5,421 nucleotides of DNA from DAIOHQ01 sp036744635 (GCA_036744635.1 DAIOHQ010000291.1:1-5421); one strand, 5' to 3'. Positions 1 to 5,421 are shown, counted from the first letter of the stretch. The notes: generated by a model not told the origin, from the letters alone. Numbers and translations: made by a program.

Positions 1-61
1 AGGCAAGCCTCAATTAATCCCCGCGGCGCGCCCACCGTTCGTGGGGAAGGTCAAAACGATT

Positions 62-99
62 CCTGAACCTTTATCTATCCCCTGACCCTTTATCTATCC
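62..99. repeat. 19-bp tandem direct repeat, two copies
   Basis: Bases 62-80 (CCTGAACCTTTATCTATCC) and 81-99 (CCTGACCCTTTATCTATCC) are adjacent copies of one 19-bp unit differing at a single base. They lie just upstream of the candidate promoter of the exported-protein gene, where a pair of phased copies could bind a regulator on one helix face, or could simply be a replication-slippage duplication. No regulator family is recognised. Confidence 0.8.
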
Positions 100-119
100 C
101 CGTTCACACCTGCTACACT
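90..119 (+). promoter_or_regulatory. candidate extended -10 promoter
   Basis: TGCTACACT at 111-119 reads as an extended -10 element (TG-N-TACACT, four of six matches to TATAAT). The best -35 at normal spacing is poor (TTATCT at 90-95). Initiation would fall near base 126, giving a leader of about 29 nt that includes the ribosome-binding site of the gene at 155. Support is motif matching only. Confidence 0.35.
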
Positions 120-154
120 GACCACAACAATCGAAACACCCTGAAAGGACAGCC

Positions 155-889
155 ATGAAGACTCCACACCGCGCACTCCTGCTCGGATGCATCGTTCTGG
201 CCACGGCTGGTATCTCCAGGGCAGCAGAACCGACGAGCAGGCCATCGACCACCCAACCAGCGACGAGGCCGACGACGAAGCCCGTGCCGCTCTCACAGCG
301 GAAACTAAAGAAAGATGCTCCTGTCAATGTGCGGACATTCTGGGAGGCCAGCACCGCCAAGCCCAAGGAAAAGTCATTCGATCCGGCCCATCCGGGGAAT
401 GCGAAGTTGACCATCGAGCAACGAAAACAGGTTCAGATATACCAGCACGAGAAGGCGATGGAGAAGAAGACCGGCGTAGCAACACCGAAACCAGAGACAG
501 ACGAATTCTACCACCCCCTACCGCTCCCACCAGCGATTGAAGTCGGATCGATCGGCAAGTGTTTTGGGTATCAGGTGCAACAGGTGGTCAAGGACGACAT
601 GATTGTCATTCTGCAGGTTCAAGTGCGGGAGCGCCCACTTGTTGACACTGGAAACCCCGTTGCAAATCAAAGATTCGCGTACACATCCTATACCCATCTG
701 GTGATTAAGCCGCTCGACAATCCTGTATGGTTGACCGGCATATCGACAGTCGGAATGGTGGATGACCACTTCGTCAAAGACGAACCAGTGCTAGAAGTGA
801 TAGGCACGAAACAATACCCAACCGCCATCGGAGGAGTGAAGACAGTTTTCCTCGTTCGCCCCTTCAATATTGAAGATTGGTTGGAATGA
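155..889 (+). CDS. exported hypothetical protein with Thr/Pro-rich linker
   Basis: The function is unknown. The 244-residue product starts at an ATG preceded by a clear ribosome-binding site, GAAAGGA at 143-149, five bases upstream. Residues 1-23 form a Sec-type signal peptide: basic start (K2, H5, R6), hydrophobic core ALLLGCIVLATAGI and likely cleavage after SRA (A23). C12 lies inside the hydrophobic core, so a lipoprotein site is unlikely. Residues 24-45 are a low-complexity Thr/Ser/Pro/Arg linker, and 46-110 are charged and probably helical or disordered. Residues 125-244 look like a compact beta-rich domain ending in GTKQYPTAIGGVKTVF (217-232) and an acidic IEDWLE tail. I associate that GTKxYxTxxGGxKT pattern, with a WLTG motif about 25 residues earlier (192-195), with planctomycete hypothetical proteins. 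The domain is presumably periplasmic. Base composition looks less GC-rich than in the downstream genes, which may mean weaker constraint or later acquisition. The gene appears monocistronic, with its own promoter candidate and a downstream hairpin. Confidence 0.85.
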   Translation: MKTPHRALLLGCIVLATAGISRAAEPTSRPSTTQPATRPTTKPVPLSQRKLKKDAPVNVRTFWEASTAKPKEKSFDPAHPGNAKLTIEQRKQVQIYQHEKAMEKKTGVATPKPETDEFYHPLPLPPAIEVGSIGKCFGYQVQQVVKDDMIVILQVQVRERPLVDTGNPVANQRFAYTSYTHLVIKPLDNPVWLTGISTVGMVDDHFVKDEPVLEVIGTKQYPTAIGGVKTVFLVRPFNIEDWLE

Positions 890-915
890 TTCCACACGCA
901 TGAATCGGCGCATAA

Positions 916-948
916 AAATCCCCCACACGTACCCAGGGTGGGGGATTT
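916..948 (+). terminator. hairpin terminator candidate after the exported protein
   Basis: A perfect 11-bp stem pairs 916-926 (AAATCCCCCAC) with 938-948 (GTGGGGGATTT) around an 11-nt loop. It starts 26 bases after the stop codon. The 3' arm ends in TTT but no long U-tract follows on the + strand. On the - strand the hairpin runs into TTTTTATG, so it may work better in that direction or in both. The role as terminator is inferred. Confidence 0.65.
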
Positions 949-1111
949 CAAGGATTTGCGGCGTCATGGCCAGTCACCGCAATACCATCATCATCGGACC
1001 AAATGAAGTGACACTTTAGCCGCCGCATCCGCACCCCGGCGTTCCCCCGCAGTCCAGCATCCAATCACGGGGGAGGAATGAGGGGCCAGGTGTCAATTCA
1101 CAAGTTCAGCG

Positions 1112-1129
1112 ATTGTCGGCATTGTCGGC
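1112..1129. repeat. 9-bp tandem repeat
   Basis: ATTGTCGGC occurs twice in direct succession (1112-1120 and 1121-1129). It lies in the non-conserved stretch upstream of the preferred aminopeptidase start and is probably a slippage product. Confidence 0.75.
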
Positions 1130-1155
1130 GCGTGCGGATAAGCGTGCGTCCCGCC

Positions 1156-1184
1156 TTCCCACGACTCATGCGGTTTCCTAGAAT
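1156..1184 (+). promoter_or_regulatory. sigma70-type promoter, likely leaderless transcript
   Basis: TTCCCA (1156-1161, four of six to TTGACA) and TAGAAT (1179-1184, five of six to TATAAT) are separated by exactly 17 bp. Initiation seven bases after the -10 falls at 1191-1192, that is, on the ATG preferred as the aminopeptidase start. This explains why no Shine-Dalgarno sequence precedes that ATG. The boxes are seen directly; the initiation point is inferred. Confidence 0.55.
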
Positions 1185-1191
1185 TGGCTCG

Positions 1192-2322
1192 ATGCGCGAT
1201 CCCCGCCTGGAAAAACTGGCCTCGGTTCTGGTGAACTACAGCGTCGGCGTCAAGCCGGGGCAGATCGTGCGCATCAATGGCGGGGCGATCGCCGAACCGT
1301 TGATCGTCGAACTGTATCGCCGCGTTCTGGCGGCCGGGGCGCATCCGGTGGTGCGGATGGCGCCGGATGTGCTGCAGGAGATTTTCTTCAAGACGGCCAG
1401 CGACGATCAGCTTCAGTGGGTGAATCCATTGAGCATCCAGGAATATGAGACCGTCGATTGCTCGATCGGCATCTGGGCGGATGAGAACACGCGGTCCCTG
1501 AGCAACGTCGATCCCGCGCGGATGAGCATGTCCGCGGCAGCGCGCAAGCCGCTGATGGATATTTTCATGCGCCGGGCGGCGGCCGGAGCACTGAAGTGGT
1601 CCGGCACGCAATATCCCACGCAGGCCAGCGCCCAGGACGCGGAGATGTCGCTGGAGGAATACGAGAATTTCGTCTATGGCGCCGGGCTGCTCGACCGCGA
1701 TGACCCGGTGGCCGCGTGGAAGCAAATCTCCCAGCGGCAGCAGAAGCTCGTCGATTTTCTCAATGGCAAGAGCGACTACCACGTCGTCGCCGCCAACGGC
1801 ACGGATGTGCGCCTTAGCCTGGCCGGCTGCACCTGGATCAACTGCGATGGGCATGAAAATTTCCCCGATGGCGAAGTCTTCTCCGGGCCGGTGCTGGACA
1901 GCGTGGATGGACAGATCAATTTCTCGTTCCCGGCCGTGCATCATGGGCGTGAGGTGCAGGATGCGAAGCTGACGTTCCGGCACGGAAAGGTGGTGGAAGC
2001 CTCGGCCTCCAAAGGCGAGGAGTTTCTCATCTCCATGCTGGACATGGACGCGGGGGCACGCTATCTCGGCGAATGCGCCATCGGCACCAACTACAGCATT
2101 CGCCAGTACACGCGCAACACGCTGTTCGATGAGAAGATCGGCGGCACCGTCCATTTCGCGGTCGGCGCGGGTTATCCGGAAACCGGCAATGCCAACCAGT
2201 CCGGCCTGCACTGGGACATGGTGGTCGATCTCCGCAAAGGCGGCTTTGTGGAAATCGACGGCGTCAAGGTCAACATCGACGGCAAGTTCACCCGCCCGGA
2301 ATGGCCGGCGGCGGCAGAATAG
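1192..2322 (+). CDS. M29-family metallo-aminopeptidase (AmpS/PepS/AmpT type)
   Basis: The product is a cytoplasmic metal-dependent aminopeptidase that releases N-terminal amino acids from peptides. From the ATG at 1192 it has 376 residues, close to what I expect for peptidase family M29, and begins with the expected MRDPRLEKLASVLVNYS segment followed by KPGQIVRI (21-28). The binuclear metal ligands are visible in family order: E228 in DGEVFSGP, E294 in LGECAIG, H321 in TVHFAVG, Y328 in GYPE, then H340 and D342 in LHWDM. No key residue is missing. An upstream in-frame ATG at 1078 has GGAGGA almost abutting it, too close for good initiation, and would add 38 residues unlike the family. The 1192 start is therefore preferred, with translation from a leaderless mRNA driven by the 1156-1184 promoter. 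The gene stands alone between two intergenic gaps; the role is probably general peptide turnover. Family assignment is firm, substrate preference unknown. Confidence 0.93.
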   Translation: MRDPRLEKLASVLVNYSVGVKPGQIVRINGGAIAEPLIVELYRRVLAAGAHPVVRMAPDVLQEIFFKTASDDQLQWVNPLSIQEYETVDCSIGIWADENTRSLSNVDPARMSMSAAARKPLMDIFMRRAAAGALKWSGTQYPTQASAQDAEMSLEEYENFVYGAGLLDRDDPVAAWKQISQRQQKLVDFLNGKSDYHVVAANGTDVRLSLAGCTWINCDGHENFPDGEVFSGPVLDSVDGQINFSFPAVHHGREVQDAKLTFRHGKVVEASASKGEEFLISMLDMDAGARYLGECAIGTNYSIRQYTRNTLFDEKIGGTVHFAVGAGYPETGNANQSGLHWDMVVDLRKGGFVEIDGVKVNIDGKFTRPEWPAAAE

Positions 2323-2354
2323 ATATAAGTCTTCGGTGAAACAATAGTCGTTCA

Positions 2355-2370
2355 AACACCCATTGGTGTT
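2355..2370 (+). other. small hairpin overlapping the parS palindrome
   Basis: AACACC (2355-2360) and GGTGTT (2365-2370) form a perfect 6-bp stem with a CATT loop. Its right arm overlaps the left edge of the 2367-2382 palindrome, so in RNA the two hairpins would exclude each other. Function unknown. Confidence 0.5.
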
Positions 2371-2382
2371 CCACGTGGAACA
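2367..2382. promoter_or_regulatory. parS: parS centromere site (ParB binding)
   Basis: TGTTCCACGTGGAACA is a perfect 16-bp palindrome. It matches the bacterial chromosomal parS consensus (TGTTNCACGTGAAACA and its symmetrical variant with C/G at the inner flanks, as in Pseudomonas). ParB clamps load at such sites, spread, and with ParA and SMC segregate the replication origin. Position supports this: the site is intergenic and about 1 kb upstream of mnmG, a gene often found next to parAB and oriC. No second CACGTG core occurs in the window. A competing reading is a terminator for the aminopeptidase transcript, since a TGTTCC/GGAACA stem with an ACGT loop is followed directly by TTTTT (2383-2387). 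Both roles are possible at once. The ParB gene itself is not in the window. Confidence 0.82.
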
Positions 2383-2407
2383 TTTTTCAATCGAAAGAGA
2401 TCATCTC

Positions 2408-3109
2408 ATGCAGATTACTACTCAGCAGATGGAGACCTTCCGCCGTGACGGTTTCATGGTCATTCCCCAGCTCATCGACGCCGCCGCGGTGGCGCTGTTG
2501 CGCGAGCATTACGATCGTTTTCTGCGCCGGGAGATTGACGCTTCCACCGACAAGCAGCTCGGCGGAAAAATCCGCCAGATCCTCATGCCCTCGCAGTTCG
2601 ATCCGATTTTTCTCGACAATCCGGCCCTCACCGCGGCCCGCGATCTGGCCGGACAACTGCTGCATCAGCCCAGCCCGCCGTTCGTGTTTGACATGCTCAT
2701 CAGCAAGGAGCCCGGCAACACCAGCCCGACGCCGTGGCATCAGGACTTCGCGTATCACAACCAGCCGTTCGTGAAGGCCGGCACGCCGATCACCAACACC
2801 TCGCTGCAATTCTGGGTGGCGCTGGATGATGTCGATCTGGAAAACGGCTGCATGCACTTCATCCCCGGCCAGCACGAAGGTCCGGTCAAGCCGCACTACG
2901 TGGCCAGCGGCGATCCCGCCAACGAGCGCCGGTTGCTGGCCACCGACGCCGTCGACGCCACCAAGGCCGTCGCGTGTCCCTTGCAGGCGGGCGGCTGCAC
3001 CATTCATATGGAAGGCACACCCCATTACACGCCAGGCAACACCTCGAAGAACCGCTCGCGCCGGGCGTACATCTTCAACTACGGCAAGCATCTGATTCCC
3101 AAAGTGTAA
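2408..3109 (+). CDS. PhyH-family Fe(II)/2-oxoglutarate dioxygenase
   Basis: This 233-residue protein belongs to the phytanoyl-CoA dioxygenase (PhyH) family of non-heme iron oxygenases, which couple decarboxylation of 2-oxoglutarate to substrate hydroxylation. The family N-terminus is seen in FRRDGFMVIPQLID (11-24). The iron ligands are H111 and D113 in the HxD motif (TPWHQDFAY) and a distal histidine, best placed at H206 in TPHYTPGNTS. R218, 12 residues later in RSRRAYIFNY, would bind the 2-oxoglutarate carboxylate. FWVALDDVDLENGCMHFIPGQH (136-156) is the characteristic central segment, quoted here by its ends FWVALDD and FIPGQH. The ATG at 2408 is preferred, with purine-rich GAAAGAGA at 2393-2400 eight bases upstream. 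A TTG start at 2363 would translate through the parS palindrome and is rejected. The protein is compact for the family but ends cleanly after the double-stranded beta-helix core. Substrate cannot be told; genomic neighbours give no pathway clue. Confidence 0.9.
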   Translation: MQITTQQMETFRRDGFMVIPQLIDAAAVALLREHYDRFLRREIDASTDKQLGGKIRQILMPSQFDPIFLDNPALTAARDLAGQLLHQPSPPFVFDMLISKEPGNTSPTPWHQDFAYHNQPFVKAGTPITNTSLQFWVALDDVDLENGCMHFIPGQHEGPVKPHYVASGDPANERRLLATDAVDATKAVACPLQAGGCTIHMEGTPHYTPGNTSKNRSRRAYIFNYGKHLIPKV

Positions 3110-3147
3110 ATGAGTGTGCCTGATGCGCACCATTCAAAAAGCGATGC

Positions 3148-3353
3148 TGTCATTCTGAAGTACCCTGAAGAATCTGCGTGGATCTTCATACGACACCAGA
3201 TCCTTCAGAGGGGTGCGCCCATTTTTCCGGGAAACGTGTCAGATTCCTGCGCACCACCCCCGCTGGCGCTATCAGGAACGCGGATGGTACGGCGGCGAAC
3301 AAGGCGTTGCCCGGATTTGTGGGCGCACCCCTTCAGAGTACTTCAGGATGACA
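3148..3353. repeat. 206-bp nested inverted-repeat (MITE-like) element
   Basis: The ends are a 23-bp imperfect inverted repeat: 3148-3170 (starting TGTCATTCTGAAGTACCC) pairs with 3331-3353 (ending TACTTCAGGATGACA) with two mismatches. Nested inside, AGGGGTGCGCCCA (3209-3221) pairs perfectly with TGGGCGCACCCCT (3320-3332), then TCCGGG (3226-3231) with CCCGGA (3310-3315) across a symmetrical 4-by-4 internal loop, then AACG/CGTT (3233-3236 with 3305-3308... offset by one mismatch). Two side hairpins are visible: GGATCT/AGATCC (3180-3185 with 3198-3203) and TTCCTG/CAGGAA within the central loop. No transposase is encoded, so it is a non-autonomous or REP-like element. TGTCATTCTGA...GAAGAATCTGCG-type ends resemble palindromic repeats that I recall as widespread in bacterial genomes. 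Open frames crossing it are artefacts of the repeat. Confidence 0.7.
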
Positions 3354-3373
3354 GATGGCCGAATGGTGCATGG

Positions 3374-3382
3374 TGGTATAGC
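3374..3382 (+). promoter_or_regulatory. weak candidate extended -10 for mnmG
   Basis: TGGTATAGC (3374-3382) reads as TG-N-TATAGC, an extended -10 with four of six matches. No -35 is evident. Initiation near 3389 would leave about 33 nt before the preferred mnmG start. It lies just outside the palindromic element. Support is weak. Confidence 0.28.
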
Positions 3383-3421
3383 ATCCGCAACCTTCTGGTT
3401 GGGCGGTCGTAAGAGATGAAC

Positions 3422-5371
3422 ATGCGGCGTGACTACGACATCATCGTGATCGGCGGCGGCCACGCGGGAGCGGAGGCGGCCCACGCCGCGGCGCGGCTGG
3501 GCGCATCCACCCTACTGATCTCGCTCGATCCATCGCGGATTGGGGCGATGTCCTGCAATCCGGCGATCGGCGGACTGGCCAAGGGGCAGATGGTGCGCGA
3601 GATCGACGCCCTCGGCGGCTTGATGGGGACGGCCATTGACAACACCGGCATTCAGTTCCGCATGCTCAACCGCAGCAAGGGGCCGGCCGTGTGGGGGCCG
3701 CGGGCACAGGCGGACAAGTACAAATATGCGCTGGAAGTGCAGCGGCTGCTGGGGGCGTGTCCGAATCTGGAAGTGGCGTCAGCTGAGGTCACGGAGATTC
3801 TGGTTGAAGATGACAAGGTGACACGGTGGCAAGGTGACAAGGTGAAAGACGGAAACCCTCACCCCCTCACCTTGTCACCTTGTCACCTTGTCACCGGCGT
3901 TCTGCTGTCCGATGGTTCGCGCATCACCTGTCGCGCCGCGATTGTCACCACCGGCACGTTCCTGCGCGGGCTGATGCACACCGGCGAGCGCAAGACCGAA
4001 GGCGGACGCGTCGGCGAGGCGGCGGCAAGAGGCCTGTCGGCATCACTGGAAAAACTTGGCCTGGAGATGGGCCGGCTCAAGACCGGCACGCCCCCGCGCC
4101 TCAACCGCGATTCCATCGATTTCGCCGCATTCGAGCGGCAGGATGGCGATCCCGATCCGATTCCGTTTTCCTATCTCAACGAATATGCCGGCGCCGCGGA
4201 AGAAAAGCCGTGGGCTCCGCCGCTGCCGCAAATTTGCTGTTATCTCACGGCCACCAACGCGGAGATTCACGACATCATCCGCGCCAATCTGCACCGCGCC
4301 CCGATGTATTCCGGGCAGATCGCATCGACCGGCCCGCGCTATTGCCCCAGCATCGAAGATAAAGTCGTGCGCTTCGCCGATAAGAACCAGCACCACATCT
4401 TCCTGGAGCCCGAAGGCCTCGATACCAACGAGATCTACTGCAACGGCATCTCCACTTCGCTGCCGACGGACGTTCAGGACCAGATCATCCGGCTCGTGCC
4501 GGGCCTGGAGCGCGCCCAGGTTCTGCGCTATGGCTATGCCGTGGAATATGACATGGTCTGGCCGAGCGAGATTTCTTCGACGTTGCAGACCAAGAAAGTC
4601 TCCGGGTTGTTTCTGGCCGGGCAGATCAATGGCACCAGCGGCTATGAGGAAGCGGCGGCGCAGGGGCTGGTCGCCGGCATCAACGCCGCACGCTATGCCG
4701 CCGCGGGAAAGCCGGCGCCGGACGTTGCGGATTTCGTGCTGCGCCGCGACCAGGCTTACATCGGCGTGCTCGTCGATGACCTGGTCACCAAGCCGCCGAT
4801 CGAGCCGTATCGCATGTTCACCAGCCGGGCGGAGCATCGGCTGCATCTGCGCAATGACAACGCGGACGAACGGCTTACGGAAATTGGCCGGAGTATCGGC
4901 CTGGTTGATGATGGGCGCTGGTCGCGCTTCACCGCCCGCCGCGACGCCATCGCGGCGGGCCTATTGCTGCTTCGCGAGCAGCGACTTGACGGCGTGCCCG
5001 CCTTCGACCACCTGCGCCGGCCGGATACGGAATGGTCCGATCTCGCCGCCAAGGTTCCCTGCCTTGCCGGCATTGCATCTGATGTTGGCCGGGCCATTGC
5101 CATCCGCGTCAAGTACGAAGGGTACATCGCCCGGCAGGACCGTCAGATCGAGCGCTTTGCCCAGATGGAGAGCAAGCTGATTCCGGCCTGGGTCGACTAT
5201 TCGCGGGTGGTTGGCATGCGCAACGAAGCGAAGCAAAAATTCGGCAAGTTCACCCCCCGCTCGCTCGGGCAGGCATTGCGCATCAGCGGCATCACCCCCT
5301 CCGACGTCACTGTTCTCGCGATCCATCTGTCGCGCGGCAAGCCGTCGGCGCTGCCGGTCTCGGCCGGGTAA
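3422..5371 (+). CDS. mnmG: tRNA U34 carboxymethylaminomethyl-modification enzyme MnmG (GidA)
   Basis: MnmG is the FAD-dependent partner of the GTPase MnmE. Together they install the (carboxymethyl)aminomethyl group on wobble uridine 34 of certain tRNAs, using methylenetetrahydrofolate, NADH and glycine or ammonium. From the ATG at 3422 it has 649 residues. The FAD Rossmann motif GGGHAG is at 11-16, SCNPAIGGLAKG at 44-55 carries the conserved C45, and the second conserved cysteine lies in CCYLTATN (272-279, probably C273). GTFLRGLMHTGERKTEGGRVGE, LKTGTPPRLNR and FTSRAEHRLHLRNDNAD are family signatures, cited here as landmarks. The C-terminal MnmE/tRNA-binding domain is complete, with YIARQ and LRISGITPSDV near the end. 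The start at 3422 places AAGAG (3411-3415) at usable spacing; the ATG at 3416 abuts it. The protein is longer than usual mainly because of a 24-residue insertion at about 135-158 encoded by a repeat (described separately). Otherwise intact and probably functional. Confidence 0.97.
   Translation: MRRDYDIIVIGGGHAGAEAAHAAARLGASTLLISLDPSRIGAMSCNPAIGGLAKGQMVREIDALGGLMGTAIDNTGIQFRMLNRSKGPAVWGPRAQADKYKYALEVQRLLGACPNLEVASAEVTEILVEDDKVTRWQGDKVKDGNPHPLTLSPCHLVTGVLLSDGSRITCRAAIVTTGTFLRGLMHTGERKTEGGRVGEAAARGLSASLEKLGLEMGRLKTGTPPRLNRDSIDFAAFERQDGDPDPIPFSYLNEYAGAAEEKPWAPPLPQICCYLTATNAEIHDIIRANLHRAPMYSGQIASTGPRYCPSIEDKVVRFADKNQHHIFLEPEGLDTNEIYCNGISTSLPTDVQDQIIRLVPGLERAQVLRYGYAVEYDMVWPSEISSTLQTKKVSGLFLAGQINGTSGYEEAAAQGLVAGINAARYAAAGKPAPDVADFVLRRDQAYIGVLVDDLVTKPPIEPYRMFTSRAEHRLHLRNDNADERLTEIGRSIGLVDDGRWSRFTARRDAIAAGLLLLREQRLDGVPAFDHLRRPDTEWSDLAAKVPCLAGIASDVGRAIAIRVKYEGYIARQDRQIERFAQMESKLIPAWVDYSRVVGMRNEAKQKFGKFTPRSLGQALRISGITPSDVTVLAIHLSRGKPSALPVSAG
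3815..3895. repeat. AAGGTGAC octamer inverted-repeat insertion inside mnmG
   Basis: The left arm (3815-3846) is four consecutive 8-mers: AAGGTGAC, ACGGTGGC, AAGGTGAC, AAGGTGAA. The right arm (3867-3895) is the reverse complement series, TCACCTT then GTCACCTT twice then GTCACC. Bases 3817-3845 pair with 3867-3895 over 29 positions with one mismatch and one G-T, around a 21-nt loop. Removing 72 nt (3823-3894) rejoins the frame as DDKVT-GVLLSDG, a normal MnmG beta-hairpin. The block is therefore best read as an in-frame insertion that copied or recruited the native AAGGTGAC codons. Confidence 0.85.
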
Positions 5372-5388
5372 TGGGTCAGTTTGGGTGC

Positions 5389-5416
5389 CACAGGTCGGCG
5401 TACTCGCAGACCTGTG
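5389..5416 (+). terminator. palindromic hairpin after mnmG
   Basis: CACAGGTC (5389-5396) pairs perfectly with GACCTGTG (5409-5416). After one G-A mismatch, GCG (5398-5400) pairs with CGC (5405-5407) around a TACT loop, giving a 12-position stem with a single flaw. It begins 18 bases after the mnmG stop, where a terminator would be expected, but TCTTA follows up to the window edge with no visible U-tract. It may equally be one copy of a dispersed palindromic repeat. Confidence 0.5.
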
Positions 5417-5421
5417 TCTTA

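Larger units (their letters stand above)
890..1191. other. intergenic region between exported protein and aminopeptidase
   Basis: No convincing gene is present. From left to right the region holds the 916-948 hairpin, a 17-codon open stretch at 966-1019 with no ribosome-binding site, a loose CCCCCG/CGGGGG pairing (1044-1049 with 1068-1073), an exact 9-bp tandem repeat ATTGTCGGC (1112-1129), and the candidate promoter of the aminopeptidase gene. The aminopeptidase frame is open back to an ATG at 1078, but the extra 38 residues are Cys/Arg/His-rich and do not resemble the family's N-terminus. Confidence 0.6.

Noticed and set aside
31..45. CCCAC/GTGGG small hairpin near the window start
   Set aside because: Only 5 bp with no U-tract; expected by chance in GC-rich DNA.
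71..98. TTATCTATC twice, resembling DnaA boxes near a possible origin
   Set aside because: Three mismatches of nine to TTATCCACA in each copy, no AT-rich unwinding region and no dnaA nearby. The duplication explains the pair.
966..1019. 17-codon open frame (MASHRNTIIIGPNEVTL)
   Set aside because: No ribosome-binding site and too short to support; it could be a decayed gene fragment, but nothing shows it.
1042..1076. CCCCCG/CGGGGG pairing upstream of the ATG at 1078
   Set aside because: Six pairs over an 18-nt loop; too weak to call a regulatory hairpin.
1093..2355. 420-residue open frame on the - strand
   Set aside because: It mirrors the aminopeptidase gene; its translation is Arg/His/Asp-rich with no recognisable domain, while the + strand has all M29 ligands. 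It is a GC-rich shadow frame.
2387..3133. 248-residue open frame on the - strand
   Set aside because: Antisense shadow of the PhyH-family dioxygenase, with no domain features or ribosome-binding site.
3110..3412. 100-residue frame directly after the dioxygenase stop
   Set aside because: It runs through the 206-bp palindromic element, has no domain features, and its only link to the operon is the adjacent stop/start.
3815..3895. AAGGTGAC array as a CRISPR array
   Set aside because: The units are 8 bp, contiguous and inverted across a loop, without spacers, and lie inside a coding frame.
4056..5180. 374-residue + strand frame within mnmG
   Set aside because: Arg/Ser/Pro-rich out-of-frame reading of a conserved gene; typical artefact of high GC.

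Overview
The window looks like chromosomal DNA from a GC-rich bacterium, most likely a planctomycete (perhaps Phycisphaerae-like). The reasons are a secreted protein with a Thr/Pro/Arg-rich linker after its signal peptide, a C-terminal GTKxYxTxxGGxKT motif that I associate with planctomycete hypothetical proteins, and several short palindromic or oligomeric repeats between (and in one case inside) genes. The assignment is an inference from sequence style. All four genes are on the + strand.

Layout. Bases 1-154 hold a 19-bp tandem duplication and a candidate extended -10 promoter. Next comes a gene for a small exported protein of unknown function (155-889), closed by an 11-bp-stem hairpin (916-948). 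The gap to about 1191 ends in a good promoter placed so that the next transcript would be leaderless. That gene (1192-2322) encodes an M29-family metallo-aminopeptidase with its full metal-ligand set. A short intergenic gap carries a perfect 16-bp palindrome, TGTTCCACGTGGAACA (2367-2382), which matches the ParB centromere site parS. A PhyH-type Fe(II)/2-oxoglutarate dioxygenase follows (2408-3109). Then comes a roughly 300-bp gap filled mostly by a 206-bp nested inverted-repeat element (3148-3353). The last gene is mnmG/gidA (3422-5371), encoding the tRNA U34 carboxymethylaminomethyl-modification enzyme. The window ends in another near-perfect palindrome (5389-5416).

The genes do not form an obvious pathway: each has its own spacer, and there are repeats or hairpins between them. 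What ties the region together is chromosomal position. In many bacteria mnmG (gidA) lies with rsmG (gidB) and parA-parB near the replication origin, and a parS site about 1 kb upstream of mnmG fits that arrangement.

The two most interesting observations are the parS site and an apparent in-frame 72-nt insertion in mnmG. The insertion is built from 8-bp AAGGTGAC repeats in inverted orientation, adds 24 residues at one point, and leaves the conserved protein intact on either side.
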